NCBI RefSeq assembly: GCF_030464885.1
Contig: NZ_JALPRJ010000020.1
Span: 1 to 64,000 of the forward strand
Direction: 5' to 3'
DNA from: Caballeronia sp. SEWSISQ10-4 2
GTDB lineage: Bacteria > Pseudomonadota > Gammaproteobacteria > Burkholderiales > Burkholderiaceae
DNA: 64,000 nucleotides
The number at the start of each line of letters is the position of its first letter. Position 1 is the stretch's first letter. The position numbers were made by a program, and so were the translations under genes. Of the stretch, positions 33,753-42,696 are shown in pieces. A model generated the notes under the pieces. It did no database searches, was not told the origin of the DNA, and saw nothing but the letters and a program-made list of their open reading frames with translations.

Positions 33753-34484
33753 ATGAACAGACCGCACTTCGCCGATATCGCCCGCGACTTGACTGAGGGC
33801 ATTGCGTCCGGCCACTATCCGGTCGGCTCGTATCTGCCGACCGAGTTGGAACTGCGCGACCACTACCAGACGAGCCGGCATACGGTTCGCGCAGCGCTGC
33901 ACGAGTTGCAGCAGCTTGGGTTCGTTTCACGGCGCAAGAACGCGGGAACGCGTGTCGAATCGGCGCAGCCGAGAAACGACTTTCGGCCGTCGCTCGCATC
34001 GGTGGACGATCTCGTGCAGTTCGGCTCCGAGCACCTGCGGCTCGTGCAGTCGACCGAGGAGGTCGTTGCAACGGGTAAGCTCGCCAAGACCCTGCAATGC
34101 CCCAACGGGACGCACTGGCTACGTGTTTCGAGTCTGCGCATCGACGCAAACAACGAAAGTCCGCCGGTCGGCTGGACCGATGTGTATATCGATCCGGCAT
34201 ACACCGAAGTCGCGCAGACAGCGCGCACGCAACCGGACACGCTGATCAGTTCGCTAATCGAGGCGCGCTACGGCCGGTGTATAGCGGAGATCCAGCAGGG
34301 CGTTCGGGCCGTGTTGATCTCGCAGGAAATGGCGGACCGTTTACAGGTGGCGATGGGAACGGCCGCCCTCGAAATCGTACGAAGATATTTGGACGCTGCA
34401 GGCGAGATGTTCGAGGTGTCGATCAGCGTACATCCGGCAGAACGCTTTTCCGTTTCGATGCGGCTCAAGCGCTCAGACAGTTGA
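33753..34484 (+). CDS. GntR/HutC-family regulator
   Basis: A 243-residue regulator: N-terminal winged helix (residues 5-70, GSYLPTELELRDHYQTSRHT then VRAALHELQQLGFVSRRKNA) and C-terminal UTRA effector domain (about 95-240). It is divergent from the lyase-dctA pair and separated by the twin palindromes, so it probably represses that module until a catabolite binds the UTRA domain. No strong ribosome site precedes the ATG. Confidence 0.9.
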   Translation: MNRPHFADIARDLTEGIASGHYPVGSYLPTELELRDHYQTSRHTVRAALHELQQLGFVSRRKNAGTRVESAQPRNDFRPSLASVDDLVQFGSEHLRLVQSTEEVVATGKLAKTLQCPNGTHWLRVSSLRIDANNESPPVGWTDVYIDPAYTEVAQTARTQPDTLISSLIEARYGRCIAEIQQGVRAVLISQEMADRLQVAMGTAALEIVRRYLDAAGEMFEVSISVHPAERFSVSMRLKRSDS

Positions 34485-34680
34485 GGCCGCAAGCCGCATC
34501 GGGTAGCTCAATCGGCTGCGCAGATTGACCATGCGGTCGCAGATCGATCTCGTGTCAACCAGCAGGTTGCTCTAATTTGACCCGAAAGGTGCGGCTCGAC
34601 TAGTGTGAAGCGCCGATGCTCAGAGTCCGCCTGACCGCTTGGAGCAGACGTTGACGATACAACGCCGAATGATAGAAACG

Positions 34681-34842
34681 GATCGCTATGCAAAGCTTTA
34701 CATAGGCTTTACATAGCGCCCCTTTGTACAAGGAATAGAACTGCTCGGAGGGAGTCTGTCGGGCGCAGTTGTTGTGCATCTGCCCCTTGGCGATCATGTG
34801 CATCGATTCCACCAAGCAGGTCCTGCAGTCAAGATCGCGCAA
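34681..34842 (-). mobile_element. Transposase 3' remnant A (IS6-like), left of dadA
   Basis: On the minus strand a frame reads ESMHMIAKGQMHNNCARQTP then SEQFYSLYKG, resembling the C-terminal end of IS6/IS26-type transposases (a MI-KGQ motif). It shares TTGGCGATCATGTGCAT (34787-34803) and GATCGCTATGCAAAGC (34681-34696) with a second remnant at 36173-36300 in the same orientation. The end also forms a 20-bp imperfect palindrome CTATGCAAAG/CTTTACATAG (34686-34705). Only the 3' end of the element remains. Confidence 0.5.
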
Positions 34843-34865
34843 CCCTGTTGCCTGTCCGGTTAGTG

Positions 34866-36119
34866 TCAGTTCTTGTAACGACTGACCGCAAAATCGTCTG
34901 CGGCAATCGCCGGCGTTGTGCCCGACATCAAATCCGCGAGCAGTTGTCCCGAACCGCAGGACATGGTCCAGCCCAGAGTGCCGTGGCCGGTATTAAGCCA
35001 TAGGCCGGTGATCGCCGTCGGGCCGATAATCGGCGTGCCGTCTGGGGTCATAGGCCGCAGGCCAGTCCAGAAGCTGGCTTGGGTCACGTCGCCAGCATGC
35101 GGGAAAAGGTCGGTGACGACATATTCCAGCGTCTCGCGCCGGGTGCCGTGCAGTTCCTTGTCGAAGCCCACCAGATTGGCCATGCCGCCCACGCGAATTC
35201 GATCCTCAAAGCGGGTGATCGCGACTTTGTAGGTTTCGTCGAGGATGGTCGAGACGGGTGCCTGCGCCGCGCTGGTAATCGGCACGGTGATTGAATAGCC
35301 CTTGACGGGATAGACCGGAATGCTAACCAAGCCGCGCAGCAGTGCGGTGGAATAGCTGCCCAGTGCCACAACACAAGCGTCTGCAGTCAATGTTTCGCCG
35401 TTGGAACGTACACCCTTTAGCATGCCGCCTTCGACTACCAGGCCATCGATACTGCGCTTGAACAGGAACTGCACGTGTCGCGCTTGCGCCATCTCGGCCA
35501 GTTTGGTGGTGAACACATGGCAGTCGCCGGTTTCATCGCCTGGCAAACGCAGGCCACCGACCAGCTTATCCTTCGAGCCCTCAAGCGCCGGTTCGGCACG
35601 AGCCAGTTCGTCGCGTGACAGTAACTCATAAGACACCCCCATTTCCTTCAGAACGTCGATGTCTTTGGCGGTACCGTCCATTTGTTTTTGCGTGCGAAAG
35701 ACTTGCAGCGTGCCCTGCTGGCGACCTTCGTAGGTGATATTGGTATCGTTGCGTAGCGTCATGAAGCAGTCGCGGCTATATTCGGCAAGCCGGACCATGC
35801 GCGCCTTGTTGACGGCATAGCGCCTTTTAGTACAGTTAGCCAGCATCTGTGTGAGCCATTGCACCTGAAACAAGGTGCCGTCCGGCTGGAGTGACAGTGG
35901 CGGATGCTTCTGCAGTAGCCATTTGACGGCCTTGGCGGGTACGCCCGGCCCGGCCCACGGCGACGCGTAGCCCGGTGAAATCTGGCCGGCGTTGCCGAAG
36001 CTGGTTTCGAGCGCCGCGGCGGGTTGGCGATCAAGCACCACCACCTCGTGGCCGGCGCGCGCCAGATACCACGCGCTTGTGACACCGACCACGCCTGCTC
36101 CAAGAATCAGAATTCGCAT
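34866..36119 (-). CDS. dadA: D-amino-acid dehydrogenase small subunit (DadA-like)
   Basis: A 417-residue FAD-dependent oxidoreductase of the DAO family: [20 protein letters not shown] is the dinucleotide-binding motif, [19 protein letters not shown] is the DadA signature, and [20 protein letters not shown] lies near the C-terminus. It oxidatively deaminates D-amino acids to 2-oxo acids and passes electrons to the membrane respiratory chain. The usual alanine racemase partner is absent. Transposase remnants on both sides share sequence, so the gene may have arrived as a cassette. The frame extends to 36164, but ATG 36119 gives the standard N-terminus. Confidence 0.92.
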   Translation of the reverse strand: MRILILGAGVVGVTSAWYLARAGHEVVVLDRQPAAALETSFGNAGQISPGYASPWAGPGVPAKAVKWLLQKHPPLSLQPDGTLFQVQWLTQMLANCTKRRYAVNKARMVRLAEYSRDCFMTLRNDTNITYEGRQQGTLQVFRTQKQMDGTAKDIDVLKEMGVSYELLSRDELARAEPALEGSKDKLVGGLRLPGDETGDCHVFTTKLAEMAQARHVQFLFKRSIDGLVVEGGMLKGVRSNGETLTADACVVALGSYSTALLRGLVSIPVYPVKGYSITVPITSAAQAPVSTILDETYKVAITRFEDRIRVGGMANLVGFDKELHGTRRETLEYVVTDLFPHAGDVTQASFWTGLRPMTPDGTPIIGPTAITGLWLNTGHGTLGWTMSCGSGQLLADLMSGTTPAIAADDFAVSRYKN

Positions 36120-36172
36120 CAAAGTCTCCCGCAAAAAGGGGTTTTGTCGCAGTGAAGAGCGCACAGCAATTT

Positions 36173-36300
36173 TGATCGCTATGCAAAGCGCTGCTTATGT
36201 TGCAAGGTCGTAGAATTGATCGGCGCAGGTCCGATGGGTTCCTCGGGCACATTTCATCTGTCCTTTGGCGATCATGTGCATACTCATCACTTCGCCGTAT
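36173..36300 (-). mobile_element. Transposase 3' remnant B (IS6-like), right of dadA
   Basis: On the minus strand the frame MSMHMIAKGQMKCARGTHRT then CADQFYDLAT ends at a stop at 36195-36197 and looks like the C-terminus of an IS6-type transposase. It shares two exact blocks of 16 and 17 bp with remnant A in the same order, so the two are diverged copies in direct orientation bracketing dadA. Upstream coding of the transposase is lost. Confidence 0.55.
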
Positions 36301-36541
36301 TCGGTGAGCAAGGCGCGCTAACTGTCAATCTGCATGGTGTGGAACTCCACCAGTTGCGGCTGCATCTGCTACATCGTTCTTGTTGCCAATGTTAAACGCT
36401 TTGACGGACTTTCCCGATACCTGTTTTACCTGATGGCGCAGCCCGATCAGCTAGCCCTCATCCCGGCCTGTGAACTGACGCTGAATGAAACCTGGTTCAC
36501 AGTCGGGATGCGCGGCACTGGAAGCAACTGCTTAGCCGCAC

Positions 36542-37291
36542 TTATCGATTCCCGGCGACCAGCATGGCGCTCATGGGGTTGCTGACGATGAATTCGTAAC
36601 GCTCAGGACGAATGTGGAATACCGTTGATTCGCATGCGCGCCCATTGGTGAGGTACGTCGTGCGTTTCATCACCAGTAACGGAGCGTGCTTGGAAACCGC
36701 GAGGCAGCGAGCGATGTCAGCGGACGCCGCAGCGGCACTGATCGACATGTCGGCGCGCTCGATATGCCATCCAGGCAGCGATTCCAGTATCTCGTACGAT
36801 GGGGTGTTGGCTACCTGCTCACGCGAGACAGTCCGTGCTTCCGGTAACAGATAGGTTTGCGCGAGCGCGACGGGTTCACCTCCGACTGAGTGCAGTCGTT
36901 CGATATACACACAAGTTCGTACATCCGGGCCGAACACGCCTCGCAGCGCAGCAGGGGTATCTCGTTCCTGCATGCGCAGCAGTGCCATGTGCGGTTCGAC
37001 GCCTTGCCGTGCGAGGGAGTCGTAAAACCCACGCAATACATCCAACCGGTGCTGCAACCGCTTTGCGGTGGCAAACGTCCCTTTGCCTTGCTTTCGGTCG
37101 ACGAGTTTTTCGGCCGCCAGCTTGCCGATGGCAAGCCGCACGGTCACACGGCTTACGTCAAAACGCTCGCTCAGTTCAGCCTCTGACGGCAACTTTCCCG
37201 AGGGCTCGTAACTGCCGAGCTCGATCTCCTCACGCAGCGTCTCGGCAATCTGTTCGTAGAGCGACGTGACGTTTTCACGAATCAGTGTCAT
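36542..37291 (-). CDS. GntR/HutC-family regulator
   Basis: A 249-residue regulator: winged helix at residues 5-75 (LPSEAELSERFDVSRVTVRL, KLVDRKQGKGTFA) and UTRA effector domain to the end (AQTYLLPEA, HIRPERYEF). It is divergent from the DASS transporter gene across a palindrome-bearing intergenic region, so it probably controls that transporter and the PHP-like gene. The frame is open to 37570, but ATG 37291 gives the standard domain start. Confidence 0.9.
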   Translation of the reverse strand: MTLIRENVTSLYEQIAETLREEIELGSYEPSGKLPSEAELSERFDVSRVTVRLAIGKLAAEKLVDRKQGKGTFATAKRLQHRLDVLRGFYDSLARQGVEPHMALLRMQERDTPAALRGVFGPDVRTCVYIERLHSVGGEPVALAQTYLLPEARTVSREQVANTPSYEILESLPGWHIERADMSISAAAASADIARCLAVSKHAPLLVMKRTTYLTNGRACESTVFHIRPERYEFIVSNPMSAMLVAGNR

Positions 37292-37385
37292 GACTTGCTT
37301 TGTTTCCTCGAAGCAGGATGCTGACCGACGCGGTCCTTTCCACAAATTCCGATATCGATGTGAAAACGCGTTAGATCGACAACTT

Positions 37386-37401
37386 GTATTAATACGTATT
37401 A
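37386..37401. promoter_or_regulatory. Overlapping palindromes, likely GntR operator
   Basis: TAATACGTATTA (37390-37401) is a perfect 12-bp palindrome and overlaps a second one, GTATTAATAC (37386-37395). The site lies between the divergent gntR and transporter genes, about 60 bp before the transporter start, and fits a GntR-family operator. Confidence 0.6.
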
Positions 37402-37462
37402 TGCCAACTCTCTGGTCGTCGAGCGACCGTCGCATTAAAACCGAATGAGGGGGAATTGGGAA

Positions 37463-39022
37463 GTGACGAGCGACACATCGGGCAATCCGCCGCTGGAACG
37501 AGAGAGCCCGACGCCGACCTCGGGCGCCGCGACCACCGCAGCAAGAGGGAACGAGGCAGGGCGCATGCACGCGCCGCGAGTAGCGCTAAAGGCGTGTGCT
37601 GGTTTCGTGCTCGCGTGGCTATGTTTCTTTGCCATTGCCTGGTTGATGCCGACACCGCAGGGCCTATCGGCGCAGGGAAAGGCTACGTTGGCGGTCGTGG
37701 CGTGGGTGGCCATCGTGTGGATCGTCGAGGCGATTCCGGTCGGCGTGAGCGGCATACTCGTTCCGATGCTGCTGGTTCTCTCCCATGCGGTCACGCCTTT
37801 CCCCAAGGCGGCGAGCGGGTTTGCCGCGCCTGTAGTGTTTCTATGCCTCGTAGCGTTCCTGTTCTCCGCCATCATGCAGGCGGCCGGTCTCGACCGGCGC
37901 ATCGCGCTTTTCCTGCTCGACAGGTTCAAAGCGAGCACGGCAAATGGTGTGATCTGGGGCATGTTCGCTGTCAACTTCGTGTTGTCACTCGTCGTTCCCG
38001 CAGCCAATGCGCGGGCTGCGGCGCTGCTGCCGGTGACCAACGGCATCGTCGGACTGTTCGGCAATAGTGCGCGCGAGCGTGATGCGAAGAAGGCCATCGT
38101 CATTCAGACGCTCGTCTACGGCTCGATGATCGGTGGCATGTGCATTCTTACCGCGCACCTGCCGAATATGGTCGTCTCCGGCCTGCTGGAGAAGCAGCTC
38201 GGGATCCGGCTGTCGTATTTCACGTGGTTCACGCTGCAATGGCCTTATCTCGGTATGTTCGTGCTGACGCAGTTCTGGGTCCAACGTTACTTCAAGGCGC
38301 GCGCAGTGGCGATTCCCGGCGGCCGCCAGGCCATCGTCAATGAGCGGCGCAAGCTACCGCCCGCGGCCCGGAACGACTGCGCGGTACTTGCCGTGTTCGC
38401 CTTCGTCGCGTTGATGTGGGCAACCGAACCCTTGCACGGCTTGCAGTCCGAAATCGTCGCGCTGATCGGGCTTGCGCTGATGTTCGCGCCGGGCGTGCTG
38501 CGCTTTAGCTGGAAGGAGATACAGAACCGCACGATCTGGGGCACGCTGTTCCTGCTTGGCGGTGCGCTGTCGCTTTCTGCGGCCATCAGCGGTTCGGGAC
38601 TCGCGCAGTGGGTTGCGGATCACATCTACACGGTTGCACACGGCTATGCGTGGTGGCTCATCCTCGCGATCGTGATGGTCGCCACTCACGTGATCCGGAT
38701 CGGTATGTTGTCGAACGTAGCCGCTGTCACGATGATTGCTCCGATTGCGCTGGCGCTCGCCCCGCGCCTCGGTCTGCATCCGGTCGCGTTCACTCTGCTG
38801 GTTAGCGACACCGACAGCTTCGCTTACCTGCTGCCCACGCAAATCACGGCCGGCGTCATTGCGTACAGCAGCGGTACGTTCACGACGGCGGACTACGCGA
38901 AGGTTGGCGTTGTCTCGGTGCTCATCGCGATTGTCTATGGCATCTTCGTTATGGCGCCCTGGTATGCGTACGTTGGCGTACCGGTATGGAACCCGGCTGC
39001 GCCGTGGCCCTTTGCGCATTGA
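37463..39022 (+). CDS. DASS/SLC13-family anion:Na+ symporter
   Basis: A 519-residue membrane protein with a hydrophilic N-terminal extension of about 40 residues and roughly 11-12 helices. It contains WIVEAIPVGVSGILVPMLLV, VVPAANARAAALLPVTNGI and LLPTQITAGVIAYSSGTF, typical of divalent anion symporters that carry di- and tricarboxylates, tartrate or sulfate. GTG 37463 is preceded by GAGGGGG at 9 bp spacing; ATG 37445 is in frame upstream. It is followed 48 bp later by the PHP-like gene, probably one operon under the divergent GntR. Confidence 0.85.
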   Translation: MTSDTSGNPPLERESPTPTSGAATTAARGNEAGRMHAPRVALKACAGFVLAWLCFFAIAWLMPTPQGLSAQGKATLAVVAWVAIVWIVEAIPVGVSGILVPMLLVLSHAVTPFPKAASGFAAPVVFLCLVAFLFSAIMQAAGLDRRIALFLLDRFKASTANGVIWGMFAVNFVLSLVVPAANARAAALLPVTNGIVGLFGNSARERDAKKAIVIQTLVYGSMIGGMCILTAHLPNMVVSGLLEKQLGIRLSYFTWFTLQWPYLGMFVLTQFWVQRYFKARAVAIPGGRQAIVNERRKLPPAARNDCAVLAVFAFVALMWATEPLHGLQSEIVALIGLALMFAPGVLRFSWKEIQNRTIWGTLFLLGGALSLSAAISGSGLAQWVADHIYTVAHGYAWWLILAIVMVATHVIRIGMLSNVAAVTMIAPIALALAPRLGLHPVAFTLLVSDTDSFAYLLPTQITAGVIAYSSGTFTTADYAKVGVVSVLIAIVYGIFVMAPWYAYVGVPVWNPAAPWPFAH

Positions 39023-39070
39023 CTTGCGTTTGCTCGAGAAACCGAAACCAGTATTGAGAGGCATCACAAA

Positions 39071-41503
39071 ATGAGTGAAGAACAGCAAACCATGGAAGCC
39101 GCGGGCGTTGCGCTGCGCGAGCGCCTCGGGCGGCACGTTGCCCCCGCGGGACTGTATGAGCGCCATAAGGCGTTACCCTTTGCCGGACGCGTGAGCTGTA
39201 ACGTCACGCATCTGGAGGCGGGCAGTTGGAACGAGATCGTGCTTGACTACGAGGTCGGTGCTTCCGGTATCGCCGATGGCGCGTGGCTCAAGGCGACATT
39301 CAAGTTCTACTCAGACTGGGCGCTGTTTCAGACGAGCGATGCCACTGCGGCCAACTTTATCAGCGCGGAATATCACGCGGCGCCGCTTGCGCCGGGCCAG
39401 AGTCCCGCGACGGTCCAGTCGTTGAATGTGCGCTTCGACCAGAAAGGTCATGAGCGGCCGTTCCAGAAGGCGGTGATCGTCGACGTGGCCGACGGCTATC
39501 TCAACGCCGGAGATCATATCGTGATTCGCCTGGGCGATCGGCGCCGTGGTCCGGGCACGCGTGTTCAGACTTTCGTTGAGGATCAGTTCCGGTTTCGGTT
39601 TTATGTCGACCCACTCGGCACGTCGCGCTTCGTGGCCGTTCCGGGCGACATCGTGATCGATATTCACGCAGGCGCTGCGTCGCAAATCCTGCTGAACGGG
39701 CCGCGCTTTGTGCGCCCGGGGCATGCCGCGCCGTTCCGCGTGTCGTTGCTGGATCGATGGGGCAACGCGTGCCGCGCTGTCGGCGGGCAGTTGCGAGTGC
39801 TCGCCTACGACAGTCGCGATCAGCTCGTCTATAACCGCGAACTGGACTTGCCCGAGCTGGGCTGGGCCACTTGCGTGCTGGATGACCTGCCGAGCGCGGA
39901 GGGCAGGTTGCGCATTGTCGTAGACGCGCCCGTGCTTCATCAAGTGCGCGCGGCGGAAGTCTATCTAACGATCGACGATAGCTTTCCGGTCGCGCGCTCA
40001 CTGTATGCCGATCTACATGTTCATGCACACGACACGGTCGGCACCAACAGTCCAGCCTACAACGCTGCGTACGCGCGCGACATCGGTGGCATCGACGTGC
40101 TGGGGTACACCGCTAACGATTTCCAGATCACCGATGCCAACTGGAAACTCGGCGTGGATACCGTCGAACAATTCAACGAGGCAGGGCGCTTCGTGGTCTA
40201 TCCCGTTCAGGAGTGGTGCGGCAGTTCGACGGCGGGCGGTGATCACAATGTCGTCTTTCTCGGCAACGAGCCGCCAGGATTCCCGTACAACGCCCGTGGC
40301 GAACATAACCGGACACTGGTGTGGAACGAGGACATGAAGGGCAGCACCGTCGAACTGGGCCGCTGGCCGGTCGAAGAGCTGTGGGACGCGTATGTCGGCG
40401 ACGCCGAGCATCATCTCATCATGCCGCACGTTGGAGGGCGCCGGTACATTCCCGACTGGCATCACCCGGAACTCGAACGGCTGGTCGAGATCGCCTCGAG
40501 CTGGGGTCACTTTGACTGGCTATACCGCGACGTGATTGCACGCGGCTATCAACTCGGCGTCGCGGCGAGCGGCGACGAACATCGCGGCAGACCGGCCGGT
40601 GGTGCGCCCGGCGTACAGGTGTTCGGCGTGCACGGCGGGTTGACCGGCGTGCTGTCCGACACGCTCGACCGAAAAGCTGTGGGTCGTGCGCTGCGGGCGC
40701 GCCGTACATGGGCGACAACCGGTGAGCACAGCGCCGCGCTCGTTCGTTGCGGCGAACACTGGCAGGGCGATGCGTTCGAGCATCGCGGACCGGCCATGCT
40801 CGACTACCGCCTCCTTGGCCGTGCCGGTTGGGAATACGTAGCAGCGTTCGACCACTCGGGTCTGGTCTGGGAGCGCAACCTGCACGAGGAACTGGGCTAC
40901 TCGGCGCGGCTGATTCGCGTGCGATGGGGTGGTGCGCGCATTCGCGACCGCTATCGCTGGGCTTCCTGGCGGGGGCGTATCCGCATTGTCAACGGCACCA
41001 TCAACAACTTCGGAGCCTCGGGTTTCGAACACGTCGAGGAAGCCGCGTGGCGCACGGGCACGACTGACATCGAATTCCACAGCGATACCTACGGCGACGC
41101 CGACAGTGTCGAAATCGATGTCAGCAATCTCGCGAACGCCCGCATTGTGGTCGAAGGGACTATCGACAGTTTCGTGAAGGTGGGCGATCCCCTGCAAGGC
41201 AATCCGTTTGCCCATGCACCAGTGTTTCGCTGGGAAATCAGTGGTGCCGAGTTGCTCGCACAGGGAGCGGCGAGGCACGAGCTCGGTGGGACAGATCTGT
41301 TCGTGGCGCTGGAGCGTCTGACCGATAAGCCATTGCCGGCGGATCTGTCCGGCAGCCTGGAGATTGCGCCGCTGAACTCGCCGTTTGGTTTTCGGCCGGT
41401 CTACCTCTTTGGTCGGCAACGGGACGATAGCAAAGTCTGGTCATCCGCTCAGTTCATTACCTTCGAAACCGCACACGATCCCGCGCAAAATACTTCGCTT
41501 TGA
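39071..41503 (+). CDS. Large PHP/DUF3604-like putative metallohydrolase
   Basis: An 810-residue protein of unknown function. Residues 1-310 look like beta-rich Ig-like modules. From about 310 a PHP-like metal site begins: YADLHVHAHD, then EWCGSSTAGGDHNVVFLG, IMPHVGGRRYIPDWHHPELE and GVAASGDEHRGRPAG, in the order seen in DUF3604 proteins (DLHxH, GGDxN-like, H, SxDxH). This supports a metal-dependent hydrolase. The last 200 residues are again beta-rich. No signal peptide is obvious. Linked to an anion symporter, it may process the imported substrate or its ester; the substrate is not identifiable. Confidence 0.65.
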   Translation: MSEEQQTMEAAGVALRERLGRHVAPAGLYERHKALPFAGRVSCNVTHLEAGSWNEIVLDYEVGASGIADGAWLKATFKFYSDWALFQTSDATAANFISAEYHAAPLAPGQSPATVQSLNVRFDQKGHERPFQKAVIVDVADGYLNAGDHIVIRLGDRRRGPGTRVQTFVEDQFRFRFYVDPLGTSRFVAVPGDIVIDIHAGAASQILLNGPRFVRPGHAAPFRVSLLDRWGNACRAVGGQLRVLAYDSRDQLVYNRELDLPELGWATCVLDDLPSAEGRLRIVVDAPVLHQVRAAEVYLTIDDSFPVARSLYADLHVHAHDTVGTNSPAYNAAYARDIGGIDVLGYTANDFQITDANWKLGVDTVEQFNEAGRFVVYPVQEWCGSSTAGGDHNVVFLGNEPPGFPYNARGEHNRTLVWNEDMKGSTVELGRWPVEELWDAYVGDAEHHLIMPHVGGRRYIPDWHHPELERLVEIASSWGHFDWLYRDVIARGYQLGVAASGDEHRGRPAGGAPGVQVFGVHGGLTGVLSDTLDRKAVGRALRARRTWATTGEHSAALVRCGEHWQGDAFEHRGPAMLDYRLLGRAGWEYVAAFDHSGLVWERNLHEELGYSARLIRVRWGGARIRDRYRWASWRGRIRIVNGTINNFGASGFEHVEEAAWRTGTTDIEFHSDTYGDADSVEIDVSNLANARIVVEGTIDSFVKVGDPLQGNPFAHAPVFRWEISGAELLAQGAARHELGGTDLFVALERLTDKPLPADLSGSLEIAPLNSPFGFRPVYLFGRQRDDSKVWSSAQFITFETAHDPAQNTSL

Positions 41504-41595
41504 CGTGAAGCTGATGGCTCTGCAGGTAGCGACGATGAACGAAAGACGGCAAATTCACCGTTACTTCATCGAGCTGAAAGAACCGCCTTTCAGAC

Positions 41596-42653
41596 GGCGT
41601 GGTTGAATAAATCGATTTTTCAGCCCGAAGGCGGCCGATCTGGCACGATCGGCAATTGACTTGACCTGCAGAAGAGCCGATGCCGTACAAACGCAACCAG
41701 AGCCGCCGACACAAGATCGAAAAAGCGCGTTACAAGGTGACCAACGGGCCAGAATATAACAAAGCCTTGCGCCAGCGTGGCGATATCACGATCTGGCTTA
41801 CCGAGGTGGCGCTCGCCGCATGGCATTTGGCCAAGACTGGCGCTCGTGGCAGGCCGCAGGAATATTCTGATCTCGCGATAGAAACCGCTTTGTTCATCCG
41901 CCAGGTCTTTCATCTGCCGCTACGTCAGACTGAAGGTTTCATGAACTCGCTTAGCTGCCTCATGAAGAGCACCATCAGCATTTCACTACCCCGGCACGTC
42001 CTGAGCCGGGCGATGGGTCCCGGTAGCCTCGTGATCGTTGACGCCACCGGACTGAAGGTCTACGGCAAAGACGAATGGCATCAGGAGAAACACGACGTTG
42101 CGGCTCGCCGGACCTGGCGCAAGCTCCATCTTGCGGTCGACGAACATCATCAAATTGTTGCCTACGAACTGACCCCCCAGAAGTCGGTGATCCGAGCGCG
42201 GTACCGGATCTGCTCGCCCAAATCGTCACCCCTTTTAAGACCTTCATGGGCGACGGTGCATACGATGGTGAGCCGGTTTCGCAAGCTGTTCTGAATCATC
42301 AGCCCAACGTTCAGGTGGTCATTCCACCGCACAAAACGGCCTTGCTCTCAGCCGCTGGCGACACGCAGCGAGACCGCCATATTCAGGTCATTGCACAACA
42401 AGGCCGCCTCGCCTGGCAGCGCATCACCGGCTACAACCTGCGCAACTATGCCGAGCTTGCGATGCAGCGCTACAAGCGCATTTTCGGCAACACCATGAAG
42501 GCGCGCGCGCTGCCGCAGCAGAACACCGAGGCATGGATCAGTGTGTCGGCACTGAACCGAATGACCAGTCTCGGTATGCCGGTGTCCGTGAAAGTCTAAA
42601 AAATAGCGAACACCGGCGCGCTTTGCTCAAATTTTTCTTTATTCAACAACGCC
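41596..42653 (+). mobile_element. IS5-family insertion sequence
   Basis: A 1058-bp element bounded by terminal inverted repeats GGCGTGGTTGAATAAA (41596-41611) and TTTATTCAACAACGCC (42638-42653), matching at 15 of 16 positions. It contains an IS5-type transposase split by a frameshift. It inserted between the PHP-like gene and the substrate-binding protein gene, just after a 7-bp-stem hairpin (41574-41593). No clear target duplication was seen at the flanks. Confidence 0.8.
41680..42599 (+). pseudogene. IS5-family transposase, frameshifted
   Basis: The first part (41680 to about 42175) carries the first DDE region VIVDATGLKVYGKDEWHQEK and ARRTWRKLHLAVDEHHQIVA. The second (to 42599, -1/+2 frame) continues PPEVGDPSAVPDLLAQIV, MGDGAYDGEPVSQAVL and YKRIFGNTMKARAL. 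The break falls in a run of six C at 42173-42178; seven would restore the frame. A short in-frame loss also seems present near KSTISI/SLPRHV. Probably inactive unless ribosomal or transcriptional slippage occurs at the C-run. Confidence 0.8.
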
Positions 42654-42696
42654 GGTAGCCGCGGCGTAGGGGTGATGCTGGGGTGGCTTGTTCGCT

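Noticed and set aside
33595..34200. Long upstream extension of the lyase gene
   Set aside because: The extra 202 residues would run antisense through gntR and its operators; the family-like protein begins at 33594.
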